A DNA stretch of 21,622 nucleotides. Source: UBA11606 sp039188975. Lineage in GTDB: Bacteria; Actinomycetota; Acidimicrobiia; Acidimicrobiales; Aldehydirespiratoraceae. The stretch spans positions 1-21,622 of the forward strand of contig JBCCYT010000069.1 of assembly GCA_039188975.1 (NCBI GenBank). The letters are read 5' to 3'. The translations under genes were made by a program, and so were the position numbers. The first letter of the stretch is position 1. The number at the start of each line of letters is the position of its first letter. The notes beneath the pieces are model-generated. The model had not been told where the DNA came from and did not search any database. It worked only from the letters and a program-made list of their open reading frames with translations. Shown here one piece after another: positions 1 to 6,922 of the stretch.

Positions 1-1
1 C

Positions 2-472
2 AATGGCCCATCCGAAGGCGACCCGACGCTCGACCGCTGGATCCTCGACCCGGCGACGGGGCGGACAAAAGAGGAGCGGCTGGACGATCGGGTGCACGAG
101 TTCCCCCGCCATGACGAACGCCGCCTCGGTCGAGAAGCTCGCTACGGGTACACGGTCGGCTTCGTCGGTGAAGAGGGGCCGGGCTACAAGCACGACCTGC
201 GGACCGGCGCGGTCGAGATCCACGATTTCGGAACCGGTCGGGCAACCCAGGAGATGGTGTTCGTCCCGCGGGACCCGGACGCACCGATCGACGACGCCGC
301 CAACGAGGACGACGGCTGGGTGATGAGTTACGTCCACGATGCATCGACCAACACCGCCGACGTCGTGATCCTCGACGCCCAGGACTTCACCGGCGAGCCT
401 GTCGCAACCGTGCATCTCCCCCAGCGGGTGCCGTTCGGCTTCCACGGCAACTGGGTGCCAACTCGCCCCTGA
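2..472 (+). CDS. Carotenoid oxygenase family protein, C-terminal part (5' end outside window)
   Basis: The reading frame is open from base 2 to the TGA at 470-472, giving 156 residues of the C-terminus; the start lies upstream of the window. The visible part has the hallmarks of the RPE65/carotenoid cleavage dioxygenase family. Near the start is an HEFPRHDERRLGR block, matching the family EFPR motif, followed by RYGYTVGF. Then come EDDGWVMSYVHDA and VVILDAQDFTGEPVATVHLP, and finally PFGFHGNWVP. The His of FHGNW corresponds to the last of the four Fe(II)-binding histidines of the seven-bladed propeller. The family cleaves double bonds in carotenoids, apocarotenoids or stilbene-like phenylpropanoids using O2. 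The substrate cannot be told from this fragment. No signal or membrane segment is visible in it. Family assignment is firm; specific function is open. Confidence 0.93.
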   Translation, partial: NGPSEGDPTLDRWILDPATGRTKEERLDDRVHEFPRHDERRLGREARYGYTVGFVGEEGPGYKHDLRTGAVEIHDFGTGRATQEMVFVPRDPDAPIDDAANEDDGWVMSYVHDASTNTADVVILDAQDFTGEPVATVHLPQRVPFGFHGNWVPTRP

Positions 473-473
473 C

Positions 474-490
474 GAAACTCGCTCGACCGC
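474..490 (+). repeat. 17-bp direct repeat, copy 1 (GAAACTCGCTCGACCGC)
   Basis: This 17-mer lies one base after the stop codon of the carotenoid oxygenase gene and 42 nt before the next ATG. An identical copy sits at 2007-2023, again at a stop codon and just ahead of the next gene. The second copy contains a -35-like TCGACC at 17-bp spacing from a good -10 box; this first copy has no equally good -10 at that distance. Confidence 0.5.
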
Positions 491-532
491 TGCCGCGACG
501 ACGTTTCGACGCGCCTGGTCCAGACTGGTCGT

Positions 533-2008
533 ATGGGTGGCGGCTCGGACAGCAACACGACCACGTCGCGACGCAGCGTCGGTCCGATCATCGTCGTGTT
601 TGTCGCCTTGGTTGCAGGGGTCGTCGGCCGAGAACTCCTGACCGACGAGACCTGGGATCCGGTCAGCGCCGAACCTCCCCTTCCCCCGTCTGCATCTGGG
701 CTCGGCTTCACCACGCCAGCCGACGCGCTCGATCACTTCGTGCGGGCCGTCAACGACGGCCAGTTCGATCTGGCCGCCGACATGCTGAGCCAGCAGACAC
801 GTGCCGACGTCGGAGGAAACCTCGACATCTCGGGCCTGACCACCCGATCAGACGACTCGGCCGCTGAGCTGCTCGACATCCGCATCGACGACGCCAACTT
901 CCTCCCGAACCACATGGTCGCCCGGATGGCCGAACTGGCTGCCGTCGACGGAAGCCTGCCGATCGACCTTCGCGGCGGCATAACCAACCGAACGACCACG
1001 ACCATCGGCGGCGGTCGTGTCCACATCGAGGGCACCCTTGCCTCCGGTACCGGCGTCACGGCGGTGATGACACAAAACGCTGCCGACGAGTGGCGCGTCG
1101 AACAGCTCAGAGTCGACGGTGGCGACCCAGACCATCTTCCGTTCAGTGCGCCGCCCGGGCAGGAACCGCCACCTCAGACGGCGGACGACGTCGCGCGCTA
1201 CGCCGATCGCATCGTTTCCGAGAACGCAGAGGGCTTTGCGATCGCCACTCTTCGACTGGTTGAAGCTGACGACTTCTTCACCCTCGAACGGGTGCTGAGT
1301 TCCAAGAGTTTGCTCGGCGTAGGGCGAGGTCTCGGGCGGTTGGACATCTCCCAGCTGGCCACGTTTCGAGCTCGATCGATTTTCGCCGGCTATGACCTGG
1401 AGACCCTGGCAGCCGTCGGGGCAAGCTGGGATGGTCTCCTCGCCGACGTGTGGCGTTCTGCGGACGCGCTCGGCGCAATGTACGTCGATCCGGTCGGGCC
1501 GTACTCGGTCGAATCGAGCCAACCATCGACCGAGGACGCAACGCACACCATCGTCGACATCACCGACAACGCAGGCATCACCTACCGGGTCACCGTGGTT
1601 GAGGTCGAAGGGCACGGCTGGCGCCTGGAGCAGATTCTGGCGCTTGGTGGCGACCCCGACACGCTCCCTCTCTCGGGTCCCACCGGTATCGAGGCCCCGC
1701 CGGGGGCGGTGGTCTGCTGGGACCACGTTCGCTACGAAGGTTGCGACCAGACACACCCGATTGAGCAAGCGCGCATCCAGGAGTTGCGAGACCTGGCCGA
1801 TGCCGGCGAGCTTGCACCTGCTGTCGCAGCAGCCGAGATCACCAAGGTGCGAGCCGAGTTGCCTCTTCTCGACGGACTGTGCGCCACCATGCAAGGCAAC
1901 CGCAATGACCTGGTCTTCTCCAAGGCGACGATCGATCTTGCGCCGTCGGTCGTCGAGGACTACTGCCCAGGAGAACCCTCCTTGCTCGTGCTCGACCCGG
2001 ACGGCTGA
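533..2008 (+). CDS. Membrane-anchored extracytoplasmic protein with an internal duplication, function unknown
   Basis: This 491-residue protein is not one I recognise. A short cytoplasmic N-terminus with SRR is followed by one hydrophobic segment (about residues 17-32, PIIVVFVALVAGVV), so it is probably a type II membrane protein with the rest outside the cell. The outer part contains two related units. Each ends in W-R-(V/L)-E-Q-(L/I) followed by GGDPD-x-LP-(F/L)-S-x-P-x-G-x-(E)-x-PP, at about residues 187-215 and 363-391. The spacing and the DALDHFVRAVNDGQFDLAADML opening suggest NTF2-like or SnoaL-like folds, but that is a guess. A C-terminal tail of about 100 residues has four Cys (395, 404, 450, 478), enough for two disulfides, and an all-helical middle. 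The ATG at 533 has no SD; a weak CAGACT box lies 6 nt upstream (521-526). It lies downstream of the carotenoid oxygenase gene with a 60-nt gap. Confidence 0.8.
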   Translation: MGGGSDSNTTTSRRSVGPIIVVFVALVAGVVGRELLTDETWDPVSAEPPLPPSASGLGFTTPADALDHFVRAVNDGQFDLAADMLSQQTRADVGGNLDISGLTTRSDDSAAELLDIRIDDANFLPNHMVARMAELAAVDGSLPIDLRGGITNRTTTTIGGGRVHIEGTLASGTGVTAVMTQNAADEWRVEQLRVDGGDPDHLPFSAPPGQEPPPQTADDVARYADRIVSENAEGFAIATLRLVEADDFFTLERVLSSKSLLGVGRGLGRLDISQLATFRARSIFAGYDLETLAAVGASWDGLLADVWRSADALGAMYVDPVGPYSVESSQPSTEDATHTIVDITDNAGITYRVTVVEVEGHGWRLEQILALGGDPDTLPLSGPTGIEAPPGAVVCWDHVRYEGCDQTHPIEQARIQELRDLADAGELAPAVAAAEITKVRAELPLLDGLCATMQGNRNDLVFSKATIDLAPSVVEDYCPGEPSLLVLDPDG

Positions 2009-2023
2009 AACTCGCTCGACCGC
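2007..2023 (+). repeat. 17-bp direct repeat, copy 2 (GAAACTCGCTCGACCGC)
   Basis: Identical to 474-490. It overlaps the last two bases of the stop codon at 2006-2008 and supplies the -35-like hexamer TCGACC (2016-2021) of the promoter described for the gene at 2052. Confidence 0.5.
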
Positions 2024-2044
2024 GGTTGTTAGAGCCTCTAACGT
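2016..2044 (+). promoter_or_regulatory. Promoter for a leaderless transcript of the FMN-binding protein gene
   Basis: A -35-like TCGACC (2016-2021, four of six bases of TTGACA), a 17-bp spacer and a -10 box TAACGT (2039-2044, TANNNT type) end 7 nt before the ATG at 2052. At this spacing the transcript would start at or next to the A of the ATG. No SD is present, which fits leaderless translation. Confidence 0.6.
2028..2042. promoter_or_regulatory. Perfect palindrome GTTAGAG-C-CTCTAAC overlapping the -10 box; likely repressor operator
   Basis: Two 7-bp arms around a single central base form a perfect inverted repeat. The right arm shares four bases with the -10 hexamer TAACGT, so a bound dimer would block RNA polymerase. 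The size and symmetry fit a TetR- or MarR-type dimeric regulator. No regulator gene is adjacent, so the protein that binds it would be encoded elsewhere. Confidence 0.5.
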
Positions 2045-2051
2045 CCGGGAC

Positions 2052-2744
2052 ATGACGAACGCAGCACCGTCTTCTTCGGACCCGACCCCCTCACCGCCGT
2101 CGCCACGTACGAGAGTCCGCCGAGGCGCAAATCGAGCCGACTACGAGACCACCACGGTGCACGCGATCCTCGACGCGGGCATGATCGCCCATGTGGGCGT
2201 CCAGACCCCGGACGGCCCGCTCGTGTTGCCGATGGCCTACGGCCGAGACGACACCACGCTCTACCTGCACGGCGCCCTCGCCAATCACCTTCTCGGTTCA
2301 GGCACGGGCACTGAGATCTGTGCGACCGTCACCCATGTTGACGGGCTCGTCATGGCGCGCACGCCGTTCCACAACTCCATGAACTATCGATCGGTCGTCG
2401 TCCGTGGGCATGCGACGAAGATCGACGACCCGGACGCCAAGCTGCGGGCGCTGAAGATCATCACCGACCATGTCGTCGCCAACTGGGACGAAACCCGACC
2501 GGTGTCGAAGGTGGACAACAAGAAGACACTCGTGATCGAGATGCCGCTCGCCGAAGCCTCCGCGAAGGTGCGCGCCGGTGACCCGATCGATGAAGAAGAC
2601 GACATGGCGGGCCCTTGGTGGGCCGGGGTGATCCCCATCGAGACCCGCTTCCTCGAACCGTACGCGGCCGCCGACTTCACCGGCTCAGACCCGATGCCGA
2701 GCCAGTACGGCGACCTTGCCGGTAAGACGCCCGACGAACGCTGA
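2052..2744 (+). CDS. Pyridoxamine 5'-phosphate oxidase family, FMN-binding protein
   Basis: The protein has 230 residues and is soluble, with no signal peptide. After a Pro/Ser-rich N-terminal 20 residues comes the split-barrel flavin-binding domain of the Pyridox_ox_2/NimA-like group: RRGANRADYETTTVHAILDAGMIAHVGV, then GPLVLPMAYGRDDTTLYLHGA (about 56-75), then the HVDGLVMARTPFHNSMNYRSVVVRGHAT block that forms strands around the flavin. The helical segment ALKIITDHVVANW and a C-terminal AGVIPIE strand complete the fold. Members bind FMN or F420 and reduce small molecules such as nitroimidazoles, or act as stress-linked flavoproteins; the substrate here is unknown. The ATG at 2052 was chosen because the homologous region begins soon after it and a TANNNT box lies 7 nt upstream; longer upstream readings overlap the previous gene. 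The promoter palindrome suggests the gene is inducible. Confidence 0.87.
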   Translation: MTNAAPSSSDPTPSPPSPRTRVRRGANRADYETTTVHAILDAGMIAHVGVQTPDGPLVLPMAYGRDDTTLYLHGALANHLLGSGTGTEICATVTHVDGLVMARTPFHNSMNYRSVVVRGHATKIDDPDAKLRALKIITDHVVANWDETRPVSKVDNKKTLVIEMPLAEASAKVRAGDPIDEEDDMAGPWWAGVIPIETRFLEPYAAADFTGSDPMPSQYGDLAGKTPDER

Positions 2745-2842
2745 CGGCGGAACCCGAACGACACGAAACCGCAGCCACCTCGAGCCAGAAACCCGAAACA
2801 CACGGTTCACGCGCCGCAGACAGGCCGTTCGCGCACCGTCTC

Positions 2843-2848
2843 TAGGGT
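2843..2848 (+). promoter_or_regulatory. -10 box (TAGGGT) for a leaderless transcript
   Basis: TAGGGT ends 7 nt before the ATG at 2856, the same distance as at 2052 and 12345. The -35 is poor: CAGACA at 2817-2822 is 20 bp away. No SD precedes the ATG. Confidence 0.5.
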
Positions 2849-2855
2849 TTCCTCC

Positions 2856-3140
2856 ATGCCTCTCCACACCGACCAGCCAGCGATGCCCGAAGCGTCCGCG
2901 GCGCTGAGCGGTCCCGAACGCGTCATTGTCGCTCCGGCGGCCGGCATCTTCGAGCCGACCGTGCGTGCGAACGGCGCGACGATTCGCCGCGGCCAGGTCA
3001 TCGGCCACGTCCGCTGCGGGGCCGAGCGTGTGGAGATCACCAGCCCGTTCGATGGTCAGGCCCGGGGCACGTTCGCCTGGCCTGACGAGCGGGTACGCCG
3101 CTACCAGCCGGTCCTGTGGATGGCCGGTCGGGCGGCCTGA
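2856..3140 (+). CDS. Small biotinyl/lipoyl-fold protein lacking the attachment lysine
   Basis: This 94-residue protein reads as one barrel-sandwich hybrid domain after a flexible 22-residue start. The pattern VIVAPAAGIFEPTV, then GATIRRGQVIGHV, then ITSPFDGQARGTFAWPDERVRRYQPVLWM matches the two half-repeats of biotinyl/lipoyl domains: P-x-x-G, G-x-x-(V/I)-x-x-G-Q-x-(L/I), then a hairpin, then (A/S)P-x-x-G. Where carboxyl carriers have EAMKM, this protein has GAERVE, and it contains no lysine at all, so it cannot be biotinylated or lipoylated there. Such lysine-free folds occur as transporter-adaptor hybrids and in binding roles; here the function is unknown. One Cys (54) sits near the hairpin position. 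The ATG at 2856 is supported by the TAGGGT box. It stands alone between its own promoter and a strong terminator. Confidence 0.78.
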   Translation: MPLHTDQPAMPEASAALSGPERVIVAPAAGIFEPTVRANGATIRRGQVIGHVRCGAERVEITSPFDGQARGTFAWPDERVRRYQPVLWMAGRAA

Positions 3141-3163
3141 CGGCATCAGTCCTCTGGGCAAGG

Positions 3164-3210
3164 ACCCTGTGCCGGTGCGCTACTGCTGGGGTAGCGGGCC
3201 GGCACAGGGT
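3164..3210. terminator. Very strong bidirectional hairpin between convergent genes
   Basis: ACCCTGTGCCGG (3164-3175) pairs with CCGGCACAGGGT (3199-3210), 12 bp without mismatch. An inner CGCTAC (3178-3183) pairs with GTAGCG (3191-3196), with a 7-nt loop. One G-T wobble and one mismatch separate the two stems. There is no T-run on either side, as is common in high-GC actinobacterial terminators. It sits between the stop codons of the genes ending at 3140 (plus) and 3238 (minus), so it can serve both. Confidence 0.7.
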
Positions 3211-3237
3211 GGGTCCAGCGGCATCGGTGAGGCGTCG

Positions 3238-4473
3238 CTAACTACCCGCTCGAAGCGCAGCGATCGGCTCGATCGCTGCGGCTCGCCACGCCGGGTAGGC
3301 GCCCGAGACAACGCCGATCACGAGGCCGAGCAAGGGTGTGGCCAGCGGCAACCATGGTTGCAGCACCGGTTCCCAGGTGTTGACGGCCGACACGCCCACC
3401 ACGGTGAGGACGCCGATCGAGGTGCCGACGACACCAGCGATGAAGCCGAGAATCGCGGATTCGGTGAGAAAGAGGGTGGCGACGTGGATTTTGGTCGCAC
3501 CGAGTGATCTTCGGAGACCGATCTCGGCGGTGCGTTCGAGCACGCTGACGAGGGTGACGTTGGCGATACCGATTGCGCCGACGAGCAGCGAGATGCCGCC
3601 GAGCAACAAGAAGAGCGCGTTGATGTCTTCGCCGACCCGTTCTCGCAGGCTGGCGGGATCGGGTGGCACCTGGACGCGGACGAGTTCGGGGTTGTTCGGC
3701 ACGAGCGCCAGCGCAGCTTGATCGCCGATGAGCTGAGCCGCACCGATGTCGGTGTCGATGTGAACCGCAGCGGGCGCACCGAGCCCGAACCGCTCCCGGG
3801 CGAAGCCGTCGGTGATGATGATCGCGTTGAGCATGTCAGGCTCACGCTGCACCTCGGACAAGATCCCGACGACAACGATGGGGATGTCGCCGACGAAGAT
3901 CGCCGGCTGATTGTCGACACGGGTGATCGAGAGCCGTTGGGCAGCCGCCGGCCCGAGCACGGCGACCGACGCATTCAGCTCGTTGTGGGCTTCATCGAAG
4001 AACGTCCCGGTCGCCAGCTCAGCCCGCACGGCATCGAACAACCCACCAGAGGTCGCAATCAACGGGATCGGGAATGCGGTGGCTCCGGTCGGGTCGACCA
4101 CGGGAACAGCTCGAACGAGCGCGCCGCTGAGATCGACATCGGACTTCGTTCCTGCCGCAGCGACGCCGTTGAGCCGTTCGAGACGGTCTTGGGAGTCCCA
4201 GGGAATCGGGGACCGACGAGCCTGGTTGCCGCCGCCCGTATTCGCCGGATTGACGACGATCTCGGTGGCGCTGAGCTCATCGAAGCGCGAAACGATGCGG
4301 TTGCCGGCTGTTCGGGCCAGGCCGAGCGTGGCGACGAGCGCAGCGACGCCGAGCACCGTGCCAAGCGCAGTGAGCGCGGTCCGAGACGGACGCGACGTGA
4401 TGCCTGCGACCGCTTCCGCCAGGAGATCACGGGGAAAGAAGACGGAACGATCCTCGATCGCAGATGTACCCAT
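3238..4473 (-). CDS. MacB-type ABC transporter permease
   Basis: This 411-residue integral membrane protein has the MacB/FtsX topology. TM1 lies near residues 32-54 (RTALTALGTVLGVAALVATLG). A large outer MacB_PCD domain follows (about 60-280). TM2 to TM4 lie near 285-308, 335-360 and 377-400. The FtsX signature ERTAEIGLRRSLGAT follows TM2, and YPAWRAAAIEPIAALR closes the protein, as in MacB permeases. It pairs with the ATPase just upstream to form a mechanotransmission-type exporter that moves substrate or force across the envelope rather than pumping through the membrane. Its ATG overlaps the TGA of the ATPase gene by one base (TGATG), so translation is probably coupled. This is the last gene of the operon, ending at the strong hairpin. 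The substrate is not evident. Confidence 0.93.
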   Translation of the reverse strand: MGTSAIEDRSVFFPRDLLAEAVAGITSRPSRTALTALGTVLGVAALVATLGLARTAGNRIVSRFDELSATEIVVNPANTGGGNQARRSPIPWDSQDRLERLNGVAAAGTKSDVDLSGALVRAVPVVDPTGATAFPIPLIATSGGLFDAVRAELATGTFFDEAHNELNASVAVLGPAAAQRLSITRVDNQPAIFVGDIPIVVVGILSEVQREPDMLNAIIITDGFARERFGLGAPAAVHIDTDIGAAQLIGDQAALALVPNNPELVRVQVPPDPASLRERVGEDINALFLLLGGISLLVGAIGIANVTLVSVLERTAEIGLRRSLGATKIHVATLFLTESAILGFIAGVVGTSIGVLTVVGVSAVNTWEPVLQPWLPLATPLLGLVIGVVSGAYPAWRAAAIEPIAALRAGS

Positions 4474-5189
4474 CAGATTGCTCCGGCGATGCGGCCATCG
4501 ACGATGCGGATCGTCCGGCCGGCACGCGTCGACACGGTCTCGTCGTGGGTGATCACGACCAGCGTGAGACCCGCATCGTGGAGCTCGTCGAACAGGGCGA
4601 GGATCGATTCGGAGTTCTCCGAATCGAGGTTGCCGGTCGGCTCATCGGCGAGCAGGAGCGACGGTTGGCCGACCAACGCTCGAGCGATCGCCACCCGCTG
4701 GCGCTCACCGCCCGACAGCGTGTCGGGGAACGCGCTCATGCGGTGGCCGAGCCCGACCCGTTCCAACGCCGTGGTCGCCCGCTCGGATCGGTCGGCTCGG
4801 TCGGTACCCCGGTACAGCTCAGCGAGCATGACGTTCTCGTGCGCGGTTCGGGTGGCGAGCAGATGGAACGCCTGGAAGACGAACCCGATGCGAGAGCCGC
4901 GCAGAGCCGTGCGATCGCGATCGTCGAGCGCACCGGTGTCGATACCGTCGAGGTGATAGGTCCCGACCGAGGGGCGGTCGAGCAGTCCGAGCAGATGCAG
5001 CAAGGTCGACTTGCCGGATCCCGACGGACCCACGATCGAGAGATAGTCACCGGCCGCAACAGCCAGATCGATGCCCTTCAGCACTTCGACCTCGGGCGGC
5101 CCTTCGAATGTGCGTCCGACCTGACGGAGCGCCACGACCGGTGGTGGCGGAGCGCTCATTCCTCCGCCGGTACGCATAGCGAGGGTCAT
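4473..5189 (-). CDS. MacB/LolD-type ABC transporter ATP-binding protein
   Basis: This 238-residue ATPase has every nucleotide-binding motif intact: Walker A GPSGSGKST (54-62), the Q-loop Gln at 106 (FVFQAFHLL), signature LSGGERQR (158-165), Walker B LLLADEPTGNLDS (178-190), and the switch His in ITHD (215). FVFQAFHLL and DEPTGNLD are typical of the MacB/LolD/FtsE branch that works with four-TM permeases. The ATG at 5189 overlaps the adaptor stop as ATGA. Two further in-frame ATGs follow (5177 and 5159). The one at 5159 is preceded by GGAGGA but too closely for a normal SD, so the first ATG is preferred, and the true start could be up to ten codons later. Confidence 0.94.
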   Translation of the reverse strand: MTLAMRTGGGMSAPPPPVVALRQVGRTFEGPPEVEVLKGIDLAVAAGDYLSIVGPSGSGKSTLLHLLGLLDRPSVGTYHLDGIDTGALDDRDRTALRGSRIGFVFQAFHLLATRTAHENVMLAELYRGTDRADRSERATTALERVGLGHRMSAFPDTLSGGERQRVAIARALVGQPSLLLADEPTGNLDSENSESILALFDELHDAGLTLVVITHDETVSTRAGRTIRIVDGRIAGAI

Positions 5190-6919
5190 TGCTGGCCCAC
5201 CACCACACGATCACCGGCAGCCAGGGACCCCTCGACCGGGGCGACCTCGACGAAACCGGTCGTTTCGAGACCGGTCGTCACGATGACGGTGCGCGTCTCG
5301 CCGGGAGTTGCTGGATCCTCGACCTGCACTCGAACGGACCCATCGCCACCGGCTGCGAGCGCGGCCAACGGCACGGTGAGCACTTCCCCGCCGGTCGACG
5401 TGATCGGGATGGTGATGCGCAGGTTGAGCCCGTCGAGATCGGTCTCGGGTTTCTCGTCGAGCGTCACCCGCATGAAGAAGCGGCCCTCGGGTGCGAGACC
5501 ACCATCGTCGTCGGCGAGGAAGGCGATCGTGCCGACGACATCGATGCCGAGCGACTGATCGTCGATCTGCACCTTGTCACCCACTGCGACGAGGGGACGA
5601 TCCGACGCGGACAGCGCTGATTCGATCGTGACGTCGGCACCACTGACCGTCATGATCGGTGCGCTGCCGATGATGTCGCCCCGCTCGACGTCGCTGCGTT
5701 GCACCTGGGTCGGCATCGCCTCGATGAAGACGATCTCGGCGAGCGGCATGCGAATGCCGGTACGAGCTTCGACGCTGGCCAACTCTTCCGTCGCCCGGTC
5801 ACGGGCCCGGCGGGCGTCGGTGACGGCCTGAGATGCCGAGCTGGTGTCGGCCGGGGCAAGCGTCTCGTCGCGCTGTGCCTTGGTGATCTCGAGCTGTGAC
5901 CTCGCGGCGTCGACCGCTTCTTCTTGCTCGGTCTTCGTGCGAGCGACGGTGGCTTCGGCTGCTGCCACCGCGGCCTCGGCACTTGCCAGCGCCTCATCAG
6001 CCGCCGTCTTCGCCGCCCGCAGGTCGGCCAATTCCTCGTCGGTCGGCGGATTTCCCGTGTCGGGATTGGTGCCGCCCTCGGCTTGGGTGAGGCGCTCGGC
6101 GGCGAGGTCAGCCGCCTCTTGCGCTTCGGTGCGGGCAACCCTGCTCGCCGCGAGGGAAGACTCGGCGAGCGCGTTCGCCTCGGTTGCCGATGCTTCCGCC
6201 ACTGCCACCGCATCCTCGGCAGCTTCCAACGATGCGTCGGCCTGGAGCCGCTGCGACTCGGGAAGCGGCTTGCGCAGCTCCGCCAACGACGCCGACGCCG
6301 AGTTCAACGAAGCCTGCGCCTGGTCGACCGATTCGCGAGCCGAGTCGAGCTGTTCGCGCTCTTCGTCGGTGAGCCCCGGAGCGACGTAGCCAACCCGGGT
6401 GTAGAGCTCTTCGACCGCTCGCTCGGTGGCTTCGCCGTAGGTCCCGTCGACCGGGACGTCGATGCCGAGCCGCACGAGCGCTTCCTGCAGTTGGGTGACG
6501 TCGTCACCCTTGCTGCCGGGGCCAAGCGATCGAAACATCGGCAGCTGCCCTTGCAGGGCGATGACCGGGCGCTCGGAGACCTCGATCAGCACGGAGCCCT
6601 CGTCGACGGTGGCGCCTTCGGGTGAGGTCACGCCGGTGACCACGGCGACCCCACCGCTCGATGCACCGACACTCGGATCGACGGAAACCTCGACGCTTCC
6701 CTCGCGGCGGGCGTCACCGCGAGTGACGACGTTGGATGCCAGTTCGCGCAATTCGACCGGCACGGTGATCAGACTCGCCTCGGGTGCTTCGACATCGGCC
6801 GCCGCGTCTGCTGGCGACTTGATCGACCGACCCGCAAGAAACCCGGCCGCTGCTGCGGCCACGGCAATGACGACGACGAGCGCGAGCATCCGCTGCCGTC
6901 GTGCTCCAACTCCTGCCAT
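5186..6919 (-). CDS. HlyD/MacA-like membrane-fusion adaptor with a peptidoglycan-binding domain
   Basis: This 577-residue protein has a basic N-terminus and one TM or signal anchor (about 11-29), so the bulk is outside the membrane. Residues 50-125 resemble the first half of a MacA-type lipoyl/barrel region. A peptidoglycan-binding_1 domain is inserted next (about 128-180: LGPGSKGDDVTQLQEALVRLG, then VDGTYGEATERAVEELY). Residues 185-390 are Ala/Glu-rich heptads forming a long coiled-coil hairpin broken by a Gly/Pro/Asn segment near 275-290. The beta-barrel and membrane-proximal domains follow (VERGDIIGSAPIMTVSGADVTIESALS and later). In MacAB-like systems this subunit links the permease to outer partners; the peptidoglycan domain suggests anchoring in the wall of a monoderm cell. 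The ATG at 6919 is 3 nt after the lipoprotein A stop, and its own stop overlaps the ATPase start. Confidence 0.9.
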   Translation of the reverse strand: MAGVGARRQRMLALVVVIAVAAAAAGFLAGRSIKSPADAAADVEAPEASLITVPVELRELASNVVTRGDARREGSVEVSVDPSVGASSGGVAVVTGVTSPEGATVDEGSVLIEVSERPVIALQGQLPMFRSLGPGSKGDDVTQLQEALVRLGIDVPVDGTYGEATERAVEELYTRVGYVAPGLTDEEREQLDSARESVDQAQASLNSASASLAELRKPLPESQRLQADASLEAAEDAVAVAEASATEANALAESSLAASRVARTEAQEAADLAAERLTQAEGGTNPDTGNPPTDEELADLRAAKTAADEALASAEAAVAAAEATVARTKTEQEEAVDAARSQLEITKAQRDETLAPADTSSASQAVTDARRARDRATEELASVEARTGIRMPLAEIVFIEAMPTQVQRSDVERGDIIGSAPIMTVSGADVTIESALSASDRPLVAVGDKVQIDDQSLGIDVVGTIAFLADDDGGLAPEGRFFMRVTLDEKPETDLDGLNLRITIPITSTGGEVLTVPLAALAAGGDGSVRVQVEDPATPGETRTVIVTTGLETTGFVEVAPVEGSLAAGDRVVVGQQ

Positions 6920-6922
6920 GGA

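Noticed and set aside
848..2053. Minus-strand open frame of about 400 codons opposite the 491-residue membrane protein
   Set aside because: The plus-strand protein has a TM anchor and an internal repeat with consistent residues; the minus reading has neither and is rich in Arg, His and Gly.
3718..4956. Plus-strand open frame of about 410 codons opposite the ABC permease and ATPase
   Set aside because: Walker A, signature and Walker B on the minus strand settle the coding strand.
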